A stretch of DNA of 64,000 bases from Winogradskyella sp. PC-19 (GTDB lineage Bacteria; Bacteroidota; Bacteroidia; Flavobacteriales; Flavobacteriaceae): contig NZ_CP019332.1 in assembly GCF_002163855.1 (NCBI RefSeq), positions 971,145 to 1,035,144 of the forward strand. The letters run 5' to 3'. The notes under the pieces were generated by a model. It ran no database searches, had not been told where the DNA came from, and saw only the letters and a list, made by a program, of their open reading frames with translations. Shown in pieces: positions 1 to 9,374 of this stretch. Positions within the stretch are counted from its first letter, which is position 1, and each line of letters opens with the position of its first letter. Made by a program: the position numbers and the translations under genes.

Positions 1-972
1 TTGATTTTGAAAACTGAATCCTCTATTCTAGATATCGCAAAGTCTACAATAACTATGGAAAGCAATGCAATTGCTAACCTTGTTGACTTATTAACTGATG
101 ATTTTGCAAATGCTACCGAACTCATTTACAACTCCAAAGGCCGTGTTATTATTACCGGAATTGGAAAAAGCGCAATCATAGCCAATAAGATTGTCGCCAC
201 TTTAAACTCTACAGGAACGCCATCTGTTTTTATGCACGCCGCAGATGCAATACATGGAGATTTAGGACTAATCTTGGAAGATGATGTGGTCATTTGTATT
301 TCAAAAAGCGGAAATACACCAGAAATTAAAGTTTTAGTTCCTCTTATAAAAAATGCTAAGAATAAAATGATTGCTATTACAGGCAACAAAGATTCATTTT
401 TAGGACAGCAAGCCGATTATGTACTTAATGCTTATGTAGAACAAGAAGCTTGTCCAAACAACTTAGCACCTACCACAAGTACAACAGCGCAATTAGTTAT
501 TGGTGACGCTTTGGCTGTTTGTCTTTTAAAACTCCGTGGATTTTCGAGCAGAGATTTTGCAAAATACCATCCTGGTGGCGCATTAGGAAAACGTTTATAT
601 CTCAGAGTTAATGATTTGTCATCGGTAAATCAAAAACCTGAAGTGACATTAGATGCTAGCCTAAAAGAAGTTATCATAGAAATTTCTGAAAAAATGTTAG
701 GCGTCACTGCTGTTACACAAGACTCAAAAATAGTAGGCATAATTACTGATGGCGATTTGAGACGTATGCTTAGTAAAAGTGATGATATTGCACATTTGAC
801 TGCTAAAGAAATTATGGGTAGCAGCCCAAAAAGCATAAGCGAAGATGCCATGGCCGTAGACGCTAAGGAAGTTATGGAAGAGTTTGGTATTTCTCAATTA
901 TTAGTTGAAAAGGACGGAAAGTATGCTGGTGTTGTTCACTTACACGATTTAATAAAAGAAGGCATAATCTAA
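1..972 (+). CDS. kdsD: D-arabinose 5-phosphate isomerase, KpsF/GutQ family
   Basis: Converts ribulose 5-phosphate to arabinose 5-phosphate, the first step of Kdo synthesis for the LPS inner core. The protein (323 aa) has an N-terminal SIS domain (about residues 40-170) with the family motifs GIGKSA, HAADAIHGDLG, ISKSGNTPE and HPGGALGK, then two CBS repeats (about 210-323). The length is typical of KdsD. The start is a TTG at the first base of the window, so the true start could lie a few codons upstream; the next in-frame ATG is codon 19. The gene overlaps tatC by one base (TAATG), and lptB lies two genes downstream, consistent with an envelope operon. Confidence 0.93.
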   Translation: MILKTESSILDIAKSTITMESNAIANLVDLLTDDFANATELIYNSKGRVIITGIGKSAIIANKIVATLNSTGTPSVFMHAADAIHGDLGLILEDDVVICISKSGNTPEIKVLVPLIKNAKNKMIAITGNKDSFLGQQADYVLNAYVEQEACPNNLAPTTSTTAQLVIGDALAVCLLKLRGFSSRDFAKYHPGGALGKRLYLRVNDLSSVNQKPEVTLDASLKEVIIEISEKMLGVTAVTQDSKIVGIITDGDLRRMLSKSDDIAHLTAKEIMGSSPKSISEDAMAVDAKEVMEEFGISQLLVEKDGKYAGVVHLHDLIKEGII

Positions 973-1808
973 TGGCAAAAAAACCTGTTGACGAAATGTC
1001 TTTTCTTGACCATCTTGAAGATTTAAGGTGGCATCTTATTAGAATTACAATAGCTATTCTCATAGCTGGTATTGTAGCATTCTGTTTTCCTAAGATTCTG
1101 TTTGGTGTTATTATTTTCGGGCCAACAGAAATGACTTTCCCAACATACCAATGGTTATGTGAAATGTCACAGATGATGGGTATTCAAGATACGACCTTTT
1201 GTGCAGACAGGTTTCCATTTGACTTACAAAACAGAGCTGTTGCAGGACAATTCTCAACTCATATATGGACATCGATATATGCCGGTTTTATAATAGCATT
1301 TCCTTATGTCTTATATCAATTATGGCGATTTATTAGTCCAGGTTTAAAGAAAAATGAACGTAAAAATTCAAGAGGATTTATTATTGTTGCTTCTTTTTTA
1401 TTCTTTACAGGTGTCTTATTTGGATATTATGTCATTACACCGTTATCCTTTAACTTTTTAGCTAATTATAGCATAAGTGATTTGGTTGTTAACGACTTTG
1501 ATTTAGACTCTGTTATAGCTGTTGTAAAGTCTTCTTCGTTGGCTTCAGGATTAGTATTTGAACTTCCAATTATTGTTTATTTCTTGACTAAAGTCGGTTT
1601 AGTCACTCCTGAAATAATGAAAAAATACAGGAAATTCGCCCTAGTCATTGTATTAATAATATCAGCAGTAATTACTCCACCAGACCTTAATAGTCAGGTA
1701 ATTGTAGCTGTTCCAATTTTAATACTATATCAAGTTAGTATATTAATTTCGCGAATAGTTGTAAGGAATCAAAAAAGAAAAGAACGAAAACAGAAAGCAA
1801 AAGCATAA
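972..1808 (+). CDS. tatC: Sec-independent protein translocase TatC
   Basis: Core receptor subunit of the twin-arginine translocase, exporting folded proteins across the inner membrane. The N-terminus carries the TatC hallmark MSFLDHLEDLRWHLIR, followed by about six hydrophobic segments and a basic C-terminal tail. The 278 aa length fits Bacteroidota TatC, including an extended first periplasmic loop (about residues 50-90). The ATG shares a base with the kdsD stop, suggesting translational coupling. No tatA is present in the window, so it must be encoded elsewhere. Confidence 0.95.
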   Translation: MAKKPVDEMSFLDHLEDLRWHLIRITIAILIAGIVAFCFPKILFGVIIFGPTEMTFPTYQWLCEMSQMMGIQDTTFCADRFPFDLQNRAVAGQFSTHIWTSIYAGFIIAFPYVLYQLWRFISPGLKKNERKNSRGFIIVASFLFFTGVLFGYYVITPLSFNFLANYSISDLVVNDFDLDSVIAVVKSSSLASGLVFELPIIVYFLTKVGLVTPEIMKKYRKFALVIVLIISAVITPPDLNSQVIVAVPILILYQVSILISRIVVRNQKRKERKQKAKA

Positions 1809-1812
1809 AAAA

Positions 1813-2178
1813 ATGTCAGACGTTGTAAAAGAATTTAATGAGTACCGTTCTAAAATGAACGATAAAATATTAGCAGATAAAAATAAGATTGTAAGACGCA
1901 TCTTCAATTTAGACACCAATGCATTTGCAGCTGGTGCTTTAGATGTAAAAACAAAAGAACTACTTGGTCTGGTTGCCTCTACAGTATTGCGTTGTGATGA
2001 CTGTGTAAAGTATCATCTTGAAACAGCCTACAAAGAAGGTATTACAAAAGAAGAAGTAAGCGAGACTTTAGGTATTGCCACTTTAATTGGAGGGACAATT
2101 GTTATTCCTCATTTGAGACGTGCCCACGAGTATTGGGAAGCTCTAGAAAATTCTGATTTCGTTTCGCCTTCAAACTAA
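1813..2178 (+). CDS. carboxymuconolactone decarboxylase / AhpD-like protein
   Basis: A 121 aa all-helical AhpD-fold protein. Glu49, the redox pair Cys61-x-x-Cys64 and His68 reproduce the E...CxxCxxxH catalytic arrangement of AhpD-type alkylhydroperoxidases, so a thiol-dependent peroxidase or reductase role is likelier than true carboxymuconolactone decarboxylation. It starts 4 nt after tatC stops and is followed by lptB, so it is probably co-transcribed. The physiological substrate cannot be told from sequence. Confidence 0.85.
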   Translation: MSDVVKEFNEYRSKMNDKILADKNKIVRRIFNLDTNAFAAGALDVKTKELLGLVASTVLRCDDCVKYHLETAYKEGITKEEVSETLGIATLIGGTIVIPHLRRAHEYWEALENSDFVSPSN

Positions 2179-2217
2179 AATTGTATTTTTACCGTTCTAG
2201 AGTATAGAAAATAATAG

Positions 2218-2958
2218 ATGAAATTACACGCCGAAAATTTAATGAAGTCCTATAGTGGACGAAAAGTTGTAAAAGATGTCTCGCTTGAGGTTAATCAGGG
2301 AGAAATTGTAGGATTACTTGGACCAAATGGTGCTGGTAAAACGACTTCTTTTTACATGATTGTAGGTATTATAAAACCTAACGGCGGAAACATCTATCTT
2401 GAAGATAAAAACATCACCAATTATCCGATGTACAAACGTGCTCAAAATGGTATTGGCTATTTGGCACAAGAAGCTTCAGTTTTCAGAAAACTAAGTATTG
2501 AAGACAATATCTTAAGTGTTCTTCAAATGACAAAACTGAGCAAAAAAGAGCAGCACGATAAAATGGAATCACTAATTGAAGAATTTGGTTTGGGACATAT
2601 CCGTAAATCTCGCGGTGATTTGTTATCTGGTGGTGAACGTCGTCGAACAGAAATAGCCCGTGCTTTAGCTACCGACCCAAACTTTATTTTACTTGATGAA
2701 CCTTTTGCTGGTGTTGATCCAGTTGCAGTTGAGGATATTCAGCGAATTATTGCTAAACTGACTAAGAAAAATATTGGCATACTTATTACTGACCACAACG
2801 TACAAGAGACACTTGCTATTACTGATAGAACATACCTTATGTTTGAAGGTGGTATCCTAAAAGCTGGTATTCCTGAAGAACTTGCTGAAGACGAAATGGT
2901 GCGAAAAGTTTATCTTGGTAAAAACTTCGAGCTTCGTAAAAAGAAATTAGAATTCTAA
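2218..2958 (+). CDS. lptB: LPS export ABC transporter ATP-binding protein LptB
   Basis: ATPase that powers LptFG extraction of LPS from the inner membrane. The 246 aa protein has Walker A GPNGAGKT (35-42), the signature LSGGE (136-140) followed by the LptB-type [10 protein letters not shown], Walker [13 protein letters not shown] (157-168) and a switch histidine in TDHNVQ. The wording of the signature and Walker B segments is characteristic of LptB rather than other ABC ATPases. It lies with kdsD, so Kdo synthesis and LPS transport share an operon. It converges with terC, leaving only one base between the stops. Confidence 0.94.
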   Translation: MKLHAENLMKSYSGRKVVKDVSLEVNQGEIVGLLGPNGAGKTTSFYMIVGIIKPNGGNIYLEDKNITNYPMYKRAQNGIGYLAQEASVFRKLSIEDNILSVLQMTKLSKKEQHDKMESLIEEFGLGHIRKSRGDLLSGGERRRTEIARALATDPNFILLDEPFAGVDPVAVEDIQRIIAKLTKKNIGILITDHNVQETLAITDRTYLMFEGGILKAGIPEELAEDEMVRKVYLGKNFELRKKKLEF

Positions 2959-2959
2959 A

Positions 2960-3757
2960 TTACTTATTTGCTTCCTTCAATAATTTCTTCTGATATCGTC
3001 CTTGAACAATATCGACTATAACCAATACTACAATTACAAAATAGAAAGTAGTTTTACTCATTGGAACAATTTCTTCCCCAAAGATTTTTAGATGTGCTAA
3101 ATGGCCACCTTCTGTAACAAGCATTATCCCTACTATAAAAAGAATAAATAAGCCTAGCACTTCATACATTCTATTTTTTGCTAAAAATGTTGAAATACGG
3201 TCTGCTAAGAACAACATCAATAAACCACTAGCAACAATAGCGATAGCCATAACGATAAATGCTGTTGTTGAGTTTTCTATTTCGCTAGTCAAACCGATAG
3301 CCGCTAAAATAGAATCGAATGAAAACACTAGATTCATTATAACAATACTTACTATAACCGCATTTGACGACTTAGTACCTTTAGAAGCATCTTCTACATC
3401 AATAGTTAAATCTTTTAGAGAAATCATATGCCAAATTTCCTTTATTGCTGTGTAAATTATAAACCCGCCACCCGCAAGTACAATGAGACTATGACCATTA
3501 AAAGCAAACTCTAAAACATCTTCCATTTTTCCTGTTAAAAAAGAAAATGGACTTTGAAAATATCCTATCAATGACACCAACACAAAGAGCAATACAATCC
3601 TTAGAGCTATGGCTATTAGAATTCCAATTTTACGTACGCGTTTTCTATCCTTTTCAGGTGCTTTTTTTGACTCTAAAGAAATGTATAAAAGGTTGTCAAA
3701 ACCGAGAACTGCTTGTAACATAACAAGCATGAGTAGTGTGAAAATAACTTGAGCCAT
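2960..3757 (-). CDS. TerC family integral membrane protein
   Basis: A 265 aa membrane protein with about seven hydrophobic segments. The opening contains the TerC-family phrase VLGFDNLLYISLESKKAPEKDRKRVRKIG, quoted here as adjoining short pieces VLGFDNLLYISL and KAPEKDRKRVRKIG, and a second repeat-like half has NLVFSFDSILAAIGLT. Acidic residues in the FDN and FDS motifs are conserved in the family and thought to bind metal. TerC relatives have been linked to tellurium resistance, metal homeostasis and Mn export for secreted enzymes; which applies here is unknown. It lies 6 nt downstream of pssA and is probably co-transcribed. Confidence 0.85.
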   Translation of the reverse strand: MAQVIFTLLMLVMLQAVLGFDNLLYISLESKKAPEKDRKRVRKIGILIAIALRIVLLFVLVSLIGYFQSPFSFLTGKMEDVLEFAFNGHSLIVLAGGGFIIYTAIKEIWHMISLKDLTIDVEDASKGTKSSNAVIVSIVIMNLVFSFDSILAAIGLTSEIENSTTAFIVMAIAIVASGLLMLFLADRISTFLAKNRMYEVLGLFILFIVGIMLVTEGGHLAHLKIFGEEIVPMSKTTFYFVIVVLVIVDIVQGRYQKKLLKEANK

Positions 3758-3763
3758 AATAAT

Positions 3764-4516
3764 TTATGAGATTGATTTTTGTGTAAATATTGAAACTAAA
3801 ATGTAGGATAAAATGATTATTGGTATTGCAATAAACTTAAAAATTACTAATAAAATAATACTTGCAATTAAAAACAAGTAGCGGAGGACATTAGGTTTAA
3901 AGTCCCAAGTTTTGAATTTTAAAGCAAACAATTTAATATTAGCATTTAGTAGATAACAACTAATTATTGTCAAAGCTATCAAAAACCAAAGTTGACCAAA
4001 TAAATTAGCAATCGTAATAGAATATTGGTAATGCAAAATTAATGGCAAAGACAAAATCAGTAACGTATTTGCTGGAGTTGGTAGACCTTTAAAATAATTC
4101 TGTTGGTCTTCATCTATATTAAATTTAGCCAACCGATATGCGGATGCTACCGTTATTAATAAACCAATCAAAGCTACTGGAGTAATTTCTACTCCTACCC
4201 AACCAACAGTTTTATTCCATGTGTTATCAATGACAAAAGAACTGTCGCCGCCTAAGGCATCTTTAATTAAACCATACATTACTATACCTGGTACAACACC
4301 ACTAGTAACTACATCTGCTAAAGAATCTAATTGTAATCCCAACTCGCTTTGAACATTTAGTTTTCGTGCTAGAAGTCCATCAAAAAAATCAAAAAATATA
4401 CCCAAAAAGACAAATAAAGCAGTACCAACGTATTGTCCTTGAACTGCAAAAAGAATAGCTACACAGCCCGAAAATAAATTAAGACCCGTAACAATGTTAG
4501 GAATGTGTCGTTTCAT
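3764..4516 (-). CDS. pssA: CDP-diacylglycerol--serine O-phosphatidyltransferase
   Basis: Makes phosphatidylserine, the precursor of phosphatidylethanolamine, at the inner membrane. The CDP-alcohol phosphatidyltransferase signature is complete: Asp43, Asp46-Gly47, Ala50-Arg51, Gly60, Asp64 and Asp68, with the expected spacing. About six to eight hydrophobic segments make up the 250 aa protein. The N-terminus MKRHIPNIVTGLNLFSGC is typical of Bacteroidota PssA. It is the first gene of a pssA-terC pair and is divergent from porV2; the roughly 125-nt gap between them must hold both promoters. A TATTTTTA box on the minus strand at 4535-4542 is a weak -7 candidate. Confidence 0.92.
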   Translation of the reverse strand: MKRHIPNIVTGLNLFSGCVAILFAVQGQYVGTALFVFLGIFFDFFDGLLARKLNVQSELGLQLDSLADVVTSGVVPGIVMYGLIKDALGGDSSFVIDNTWNKTVGWVGVEITPVALIGLLITVASAYRLAKFNIDEDQQNYFKGLPTPANTLLILSLPLILHYQYSITIANLFGQLWFLIALTIISCYLLNANIKLFALKFKTWDFKPNVLRYLFLIASIILLVIFKFIAIPIIILSYILVSIFTQKSIS

Positions 4517-4641
4517 TCTATTAGTTAGTTTCTGTAAAAATAGAAAAGTATTTTAGTTCTAACCATATCGTATACAATAACTGCTAAGTTTTATAGTTTA
4601 ATAGAAACAAAATATTGTGCATCTTTGTAAAAAATTTGTTC

Positions 4642-5712
4642 TTGAAAAAGTACTACTTTATAGTCTTGGTCTTTGTTTCGCTTGCTATGTCGGGACAAAC
4701 CACAAGAAAATACTCCAATGAGTTTATGAATATTGGTGTGGATGCTGCAGCTCTAGGTATGAGTAATGCAGTAACTTCACATACCAGCAATGTAAATTCG
4801 GGGTATTGGAATCCCGCAGGTTTGGTAAATATAGAAGATAACCAACTCGCCTTAATGCACTCCAGCTATTTTGCAAATATTGCTAACTACAACTATATAG
4901 GCTATGCAATGCCTATAGATGATAGAAGCGCTGTTGCAATATCAGTGATAAGATTTGGGGTTGATGACATATTAGACACAACTCAATTAATTGATGACCA
5001 AGGTGTTATCAACTACGATAGAATAAACACATTTTCGACTGCAGATTATGGTGTGACTTTATCCTATGCGCGTAAACTACCGATTGATGGTCTAAATTAT
5101 GGTATTAATGCAAAAGTAATTCGTCGAGTTATTGGAGATTTTGCAACAGCTTGGGGATTTGGTTTTGATGTTGGTATTCAATTTGAAAGCAAAAACGATT
5201 GGAAATTTGGTTTTATGGCTCGTGATATTACAACAACTTATAATTCATGGGCAATTGACGAAGAGCAATTCGAAAAAATTAGTGGAGCAATTGATGGTCA
5301 AAATCAAACCTTACCAGAAAAGTCTGAATTGACATTACCTAAACTTGAGCTTGGTGTTTCAAAACTGTGGACTTTTCATTACGATTATACCTTATTAGCC
5401 GCTTTTAATCTTAACGCACGTTTCGCAGAAACTAATGATGTAATCTCTACGTCTTTTGCGAGTTTTGCACCTGCTTTAGGTTTTGAATTTGGCTATACAG
5501 ATTTAGTATTTCTAAGAGCTGGCGTAGGAAATTTTCAGAATGAATTACAAATAGATAACTCTGAAAACTTAACTTTTCAGCCAAACTTTGGTGTAGGTTT
5601 TAAATATAAGGGTATTGAAATCGATTACGCATTCACAGATATTGGAGACCAAAGTGCCGCATTATATTCTAATGTGTTTTCAGTGAAGCTAGATTTCAGT
5701 ATTTTTAGATAG
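4642..5712 (+). CDS. porV2: PorV2-like type IX secretion-associated outer-membrane beta-barrel protein
   Basis: A PorV/PorQ-type protein of about 356 aa, predicted to be an outer-membrane beta-barrel of the FadL-like fold. The mature N-terminus has the family pattern FMNIGVDAAALGMSNA followed by NSGYWNPAGL. A signal peptide (KKYYFIVLVFVSLAMSGQ) precedes it. No ATG is available; TTG codons lie at 4615, 4636 and 4642. I chose 4642 because it begins a clean signal peptide and because CATCTTTG (4620-4627) resembles the Bacteroidota -7 box, which would exclude 4615. It is followed 17 nt later by the DUF4105 gene. PorV-type proteins serve as shuttle or attachment partners of T9SS substrates; the role of this paralogue is inferred. 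Confidence 0.8.
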   Translation: MKKYYFIVLVFVSLAMSGQTTRKYSNEFMNIGVDAAALGMSNAVTSHTSNVNSGYWNPAGLVNIEDNQLALMHSSYFANIANYNYIGYAMPIDDRSAVAISVIRFGVDDILDTTQLIDDQGVINYDRINTFSTADYGVTLSYARKLPIDGLNYGINAKVIRRVIGDFATAWGFGFDVGIQFESKNDWKFGFMARDITTTYNSWAIDEEQFEKISGAIDGQNQTLPEKSELTLPKLELGVSKLWTFHYDYTLLAAFNLNARFAETNDVISTSFASFAPALGFEFGYTDLVFLRAGVGNFQNELQIDNSENLTFQPNFGVGFKYKGIEIDYAFTDIGDQSAALYSNVFSVKLDFSIFR

Positions 5713-5729
5713 AAATTCCAAACTTACTT

Positions 5730-6899
5730 ATGAAGCTTAATCTATACTTTCTCACTTTATTATTCTTTTTCAGTTTTAGTTTTTCTCAAAACATGCAGCT
5801 TTCTTCAAATGCAGAAATATCTGTATTAACTGTCGGTCAAGGCGACAATCTCAATGACGCTTTTGGTCATAGTGCCTTTAGAATAAAAGATAGAAATAGT
5901 GGACTTGATGTGGTTTATGGTTATGGAAGATATAATTTTAACACACCAAATTTTTATTTAAAATTTGCGCAAGGCAAGTTGAATTATTTAATGGGGAAAA
6001 GAAAGTTTTCAGATTTTTTTGAGTTATATCGTTTTTACGACAGAACAATCGAGGAGCAAAAATTAGACCTATCGCAGGAGCAAAAACAACGTCTTTACAA
6101 CTACCTTATTAATAATTACAAACCAGAAAATAGAGCTTATCTCTACGATTTTTTTTACGATAATTGTGCAACTAAAATTAGAGATGTCGCCAATGTCGCT
6201 AGCAATAGAACCATCATTTATCCCGAATTAAATAACGAAAATAAAAAGTCCTTCAGAAATCTAATACACGAAGAGGTAGGCCACAATACTTGGGGAAGTT
6301 TTGGGATTGATATAGCTTTGGGCTCAATTATAGATAAAACTGCAACACAAGAAGAGCAGATGTTTTTGCCAAAATACATTTTTGAAAGCTTCGGAAATGC
6401 AAACATAAATGGAAAACCATTAGTGAAAAGTACTAATACTATCTACAAATCTAAACATGGTGTAAGTTATAAGACTAGTTTTTTTATAAGTCCGATTTTT
6501 ATAATGTGTCTTATTGCTGCAGGTATACTATTTATAACTTATAAGGATAATAAAGGTAATAAAAGGTCTAATTGGCTAGACGTTATACTTTTTTCAATCT
6601 CTGGTATTTCGGGAGTTTTATTACTATTCTTATGGTTTGGTACTGACCATACAACTACAGGATACAACTATAATATACTATGGGCTTTTCCGCTAAATCT
6701 TTTTACTTTATTCCAATTTTTTAAAAAGACACCAAAAAAATGGTTTAGAAGTTATTTGAAATTTTTAATAATCTTACTCGTATTAATGTCAATGCATTGG
6801 ACAATTGGTGTGCAAGTATTTGCAATAGGTTTACTGCCACTTCTAATTGCGCTTATGGTTAGATATATTTATCTTATTAAATATTACAAAACTGTCTAG
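5730..6899 (+). CDS. DUF4105 / Lnb-like lipoprotein N-acyltransferase homologue
   Basis: A 389 aa membrane protein with a signal peptide (residues 1-19), a periplasmic DUF4105 domain and about five C-terminal membrane helices (from about residue 250). The DUF4105 landmarks are GHSAFRIKD with His47 and YDFFYDNCATKIRDV with Cys146, the presumed catalytic pair. Members of this family in Bacteroides were named Lnb, an N-acyltransferase that adds the third acyl chain to lipoproteins; equating this protein with Lnb is inference from family membership. It is co-oriented with porV2 and ends 3 nt from the convergent sugar transferase gene. Confidence 0.8.
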   Translation: MKLNLYFLTLLFFFSFSFSQNMQLSSNAEISVLTVGQGDNLNDAFGHSAFRIKDRNSGLDVVYGYGRYNFNTPNFYLKFAQGKLNYLMGKRKFSDFFELYRFYDRTIEEQKLDLSQEQKQRLYNYLINNYKPENRAYLYDFFYDNCATKIRDVANVASNRTIIYPELNNENKKSFRNLIHEEVGHNTWGSFGIDIALGSIIDKTATQEEQMFLPKYIFESFGNANINGKPLVKSTNTIYKSKHGVSYKTSFFISPIFIMCLIAAGILFITYKDNKGNKRSNWLDVILFSISGISGVLLLFLWFGTDHTTTGYNYNILWAFPLNLFTLFQFFKKTPKKWFRSYLKFLIILLVLMSMHWTIGVQVFAIGLLPLLIALMVRYIYLIKYYKTV

Positions 6900-6902
6900 C
6901 TA

Positions 6903-8297
6903 TTACTGTCCTCTGTAATATAAAACTGTACTTAAAGTTTTTAGTATGATATTTAAATCTAGGAATGGACTACGATGTTTTATGTAATATAAATCGTATT
7001 GCAATTTGGTAAGACTTTCTTCAACAGATCCTCCATATCGGCTATTCACTTGAGCCCAACCGGTAAGACCAGGTTTGACGATATGCCTAGTTTCGTAAAA
7101 TGGTATTGAACGAGATAATTCAGCCACAAAAAATGGACGCTCTGGTCGTGGTCCGATGATACTCATTTCACCTTTGAGTACATTAATAAATTGTGGAATT
7201 TCGTCCAAACGTGAACGCCTTAAAAACTTGCCAAAATATGTGACTCGCACATCGTCCTTAGTTGCCCATTGCGCTTTTTGCGATTCGGCATCAACAACCA
7301 TAGTTCTAAACTTAAAAATTGTAAATAGCGTACTATTTCTTCCAATACGTTCTTGAGTGTAAAATAAAGGTCCTTTATTCCCTATAGCATTTCCAATTAG
7401 TAAAAAAGGAATAATCGCTATCATAAATAATAGTCCAAAAAATGAAAAAATGATATCAAACGCACGTTGAAAAAACTTATATAGCTGATTTTCGTTGTTT
7501 CTACTAAATGGAAAGTATTTGTAAAAGTCTTTCCCTACATATTGAATAGGTACTTTATTAGTGACCTCTTCATAAACCTGAGTATACTCTCTGATTTTAA
7601 AACCACGCTCTAATAATAGCATCAATTCATGGTATAAATCTGGTGTAATATTTTCTGCATTATTAGCCGCAATTATAATCTCAGATATTTGTTCGTCAAT
7701 AATAACATTTGATAAGTGCTTAGTAGTATACTCTTTTAGACCTTTATACTTTATTGAATCGTTATTGTTTTTTTCACTATTGATAAATCCAATAAATCTA
7801 TAATTTGAGTCCGCCGACGTTAATGTGCTAACAACATTATCAATATTTGGTAATTCACCTACCAAAAGCACATGTTTATAAAAACGTGGTGAAGCAATAA
7901 GTATATTATATAATACACGCCATAAAAAAACGGACGCTATTAGCGCAATATAAAAATAGATGATTTGTAAACGTGCTTCTGGTAAAAAAGGGGTAATTAT
8001 TGGAGTCAGCAGATAAAAGAGTACTACTGTAGACATACATAAAACTATGTTTTTGAAACTGACATCTAGCTTACTAGCTTGCTGCAAATCATAGATTTCG
8101 AATATAGTTCCGAATATAGAAATATAAACGGCTAACACTATCAGAGGAACCGTATTTTCTATACCAATATTTAGATATTCGAATCCAAAATAGTTAGAGA
8201 GCACAAAAATGCCCAAAAATGCCATAATAATATCAATCAGTCGCAGTAATACCTTGCGCTCTGAAATCTCAAAGTGTATGGCACTATTTTGTTTCAT
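6903..8297 (-). CDS. polyprenyl glycosylphosphotransferase (WcaJ-type initiating enzyme)
   Basis: Transfers a sugar 1-phosphate to undecaprenyl phosphate to begin polysaccharide repeat-unit synthesis. The 464 aa protein has four N-terminal membrane segments, a central CoA-binding-like domain (about 140-260) and a C-terminal bacterial sugar transferase domain beginning with a membrane hairpin near 275. The catalytic Asp365-Glu366 lies in RLDEIPQFINVLKGEMS, followed by IIGPRPERP. This is the last gene of the polysaccharide locus and is separated from the glycosyltransferases by 60 nt carrying its own promoter-like sequence, so it may be expressed independently. Confidence 0.92.
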   Translation of the reverse strand: MKQNSAIHFEISERKVLLRLIDIIMAFLGIFVLSNYFGFEYLNIGIENTVPLIVLAVYISIFGTIFEIYDLQQASKLDVSFKNIVLCMSTVVLFYLLTPIITPFLPEARLQIIYFYIALIASVFLWRVLYNILIASPRFYKHVLLVGELPNIDNVVSTLTSADSNYRFIGFINSEKNNNDSIKYKGLKEYTTKHLSNVIIDEQISEIIIAANNAENITPDLYHELMLLLERGFKIREYTQVYEEVTNKVPIQYVGKDFYKYFPFSRNNENQLYKFFQRAFDIIFSFFGLLFMIAIIPFLLIGNAIGNKGPLFYTQERIGRNSTLFTIFKFRTMVVDAESQKAQWATKDDVRVTYFGKFLRRSRLDEIPQFINVLKGEMSIIGPRPERPFFVAELSRSIPFYETRHIVKPGLTGWAQVNSRYGGSVEESLTKLQYDLYYIKHRSPFLDLNIILKTLSTVLYYRGQ

Positions 8298-8320
8298 TAA
8301 TTAGGAGATAGTTGGTGTTG

Positions 8321-8349
8321 TAAAGATAAATCTCTTGAACAGAAAACAA
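8321..8349 (-). promoter_or_regulatory. candidate Bacteroidota promoter for the initiating sugar transferase
   Basis: On the minus strand a -33 TTG (8347-8349) is followed after 18 nt by TATCTTTA (8321-8328), matching seven of eight positions of the TAnnTTTG -7 box. It lies 24 nt before the ATG of the sugar transferase gene. This would let the initiating enzyme be transcribed apart from the upstream 27-kb gene run. Confidence 0.5.
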
Positions 8350-8357
8350 AACAAATC

Positions 8358-9374
8358 TTAAAGTGCTTTAAAAATAGCATGCCATTCATTTTTTAAAGAC
8401 TGCCAATCAAAACGTTCTGCGTTTTTCCTTGTATTAGTAGATAGCTTTACCCTTAATTTTTCGTCTTCAAAAATTCTAATAATGTTTTCTGCCATTGCCT
8501 CCGCATTATTTTTTGGTGACAAGAGACCTTCTTCTTCATTTTTTATCAAATAAGCAATACCGCCAACCTTTGTACTTACTAATGGAAAGCCTAATGCCAT
8601 TGCTTCAATAATACTTACCGGCATATTATCATAATTGGTAGTATTCATAAAAATATTGTAATCTTCAGAGATATTAATCCATTCTTTTTTTGTCAATTTA
8701 CCAGTAAACTTAATATTGACACCTGTCTTTTTTGCATATGCTTTAACTTTTTCCAAACTACCGTCCGTATCTGGTCCTACCATGCAAAGTTCTGCTTCAT
8801 GACCCAATTCTTTCAAACGTATCAACACCTCTATAGCCATAATAGGATTATAAATTTTTGAAAACGAACGCACCCAAAGCAACCTGATTGTATTAAATGA
8901 TTTAGGGTAAACTGCATAATTTTCTAACGAAATGCTATTAGGTATATATTCGACATTATCATATCCTTTTTCAGAAAAAGCATTTTTGAGATATATTGAA
9001 GGTGAAATATTTTTAAAACTATTATCAAATATTGAAGCAGATAATTTTGGGTTTTTATCTAAACGTTCTGGTAAATTTCCACCATGAAGTATAGGTAGAT
9101 AAGGAATATTAAATAATCGACACACTAAACTACAAGTGTAGGCATAATAAAAATTTTGCGTACTGTAAGTATCTATTAAAACTGCATCCGCCCATTTTGA
9201 ATTCCATATGCAACTCCATATCATATGCAGTAATCGAAGGAATTTATTCCTTTTCGAAGAAGCATAGCGCAAATTATAGCCTTCAGACTCAAGCAAAGCT
9301 CCTAAAACCTGTATTGATGATACATTGGTTTTTGAAGAGTCTAGGTTATTTCCTATGTAAAGAATTCTATACAT
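8358..9374 (-). CDS. glycosyltransferase family 4 protein
   Basis: A 338 aa GT-B fold glycosyltransferase, retaining type, presumably adding one sugar to the growing lipid-linked oligosaccharide on the cytoplasmic face. The C-terminal domain has the GT4 pattern with Asp249 and Glu257 (DNMPVSIIEAMALG) in place of the usual E-x7-E, followed by FPLVSTKVGG. The ATG overlaps the stop of the next upstream gene by one base. Donor and acceptor cannot be assigned. Confidence 0.85.
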   Translation of the reverse strand: MYRILYIGNNLDSSKTNVSSIQVLGALLESEGYNLRYASSKRNKFLRLLHMIWSCIWNSKWADAVLIDTYSTQNFYYAYTCSLVCRLFNIPYLPILHGGNLPERLDKNPKLSASIFDNSFKNISPSIYLKNAFSEKGYDNVEYIPNSISLENYAVYPKSFNTIRLLWVRSFSKIYNPIMAIEVLIRLKELGHEAELCMVGPDTDGSLEKVKAYAKKTGVNIKFTGKLTKKEWINISEDYNIFMNTTNYDNMPVSIIEAMALGFPLVSTKVGGIAYLIKNEEEGLLSPKNNAEAMAENIIRIFEDEKLRVKLSTNTRKNAERFDWQSLKNEWHAIFKAL

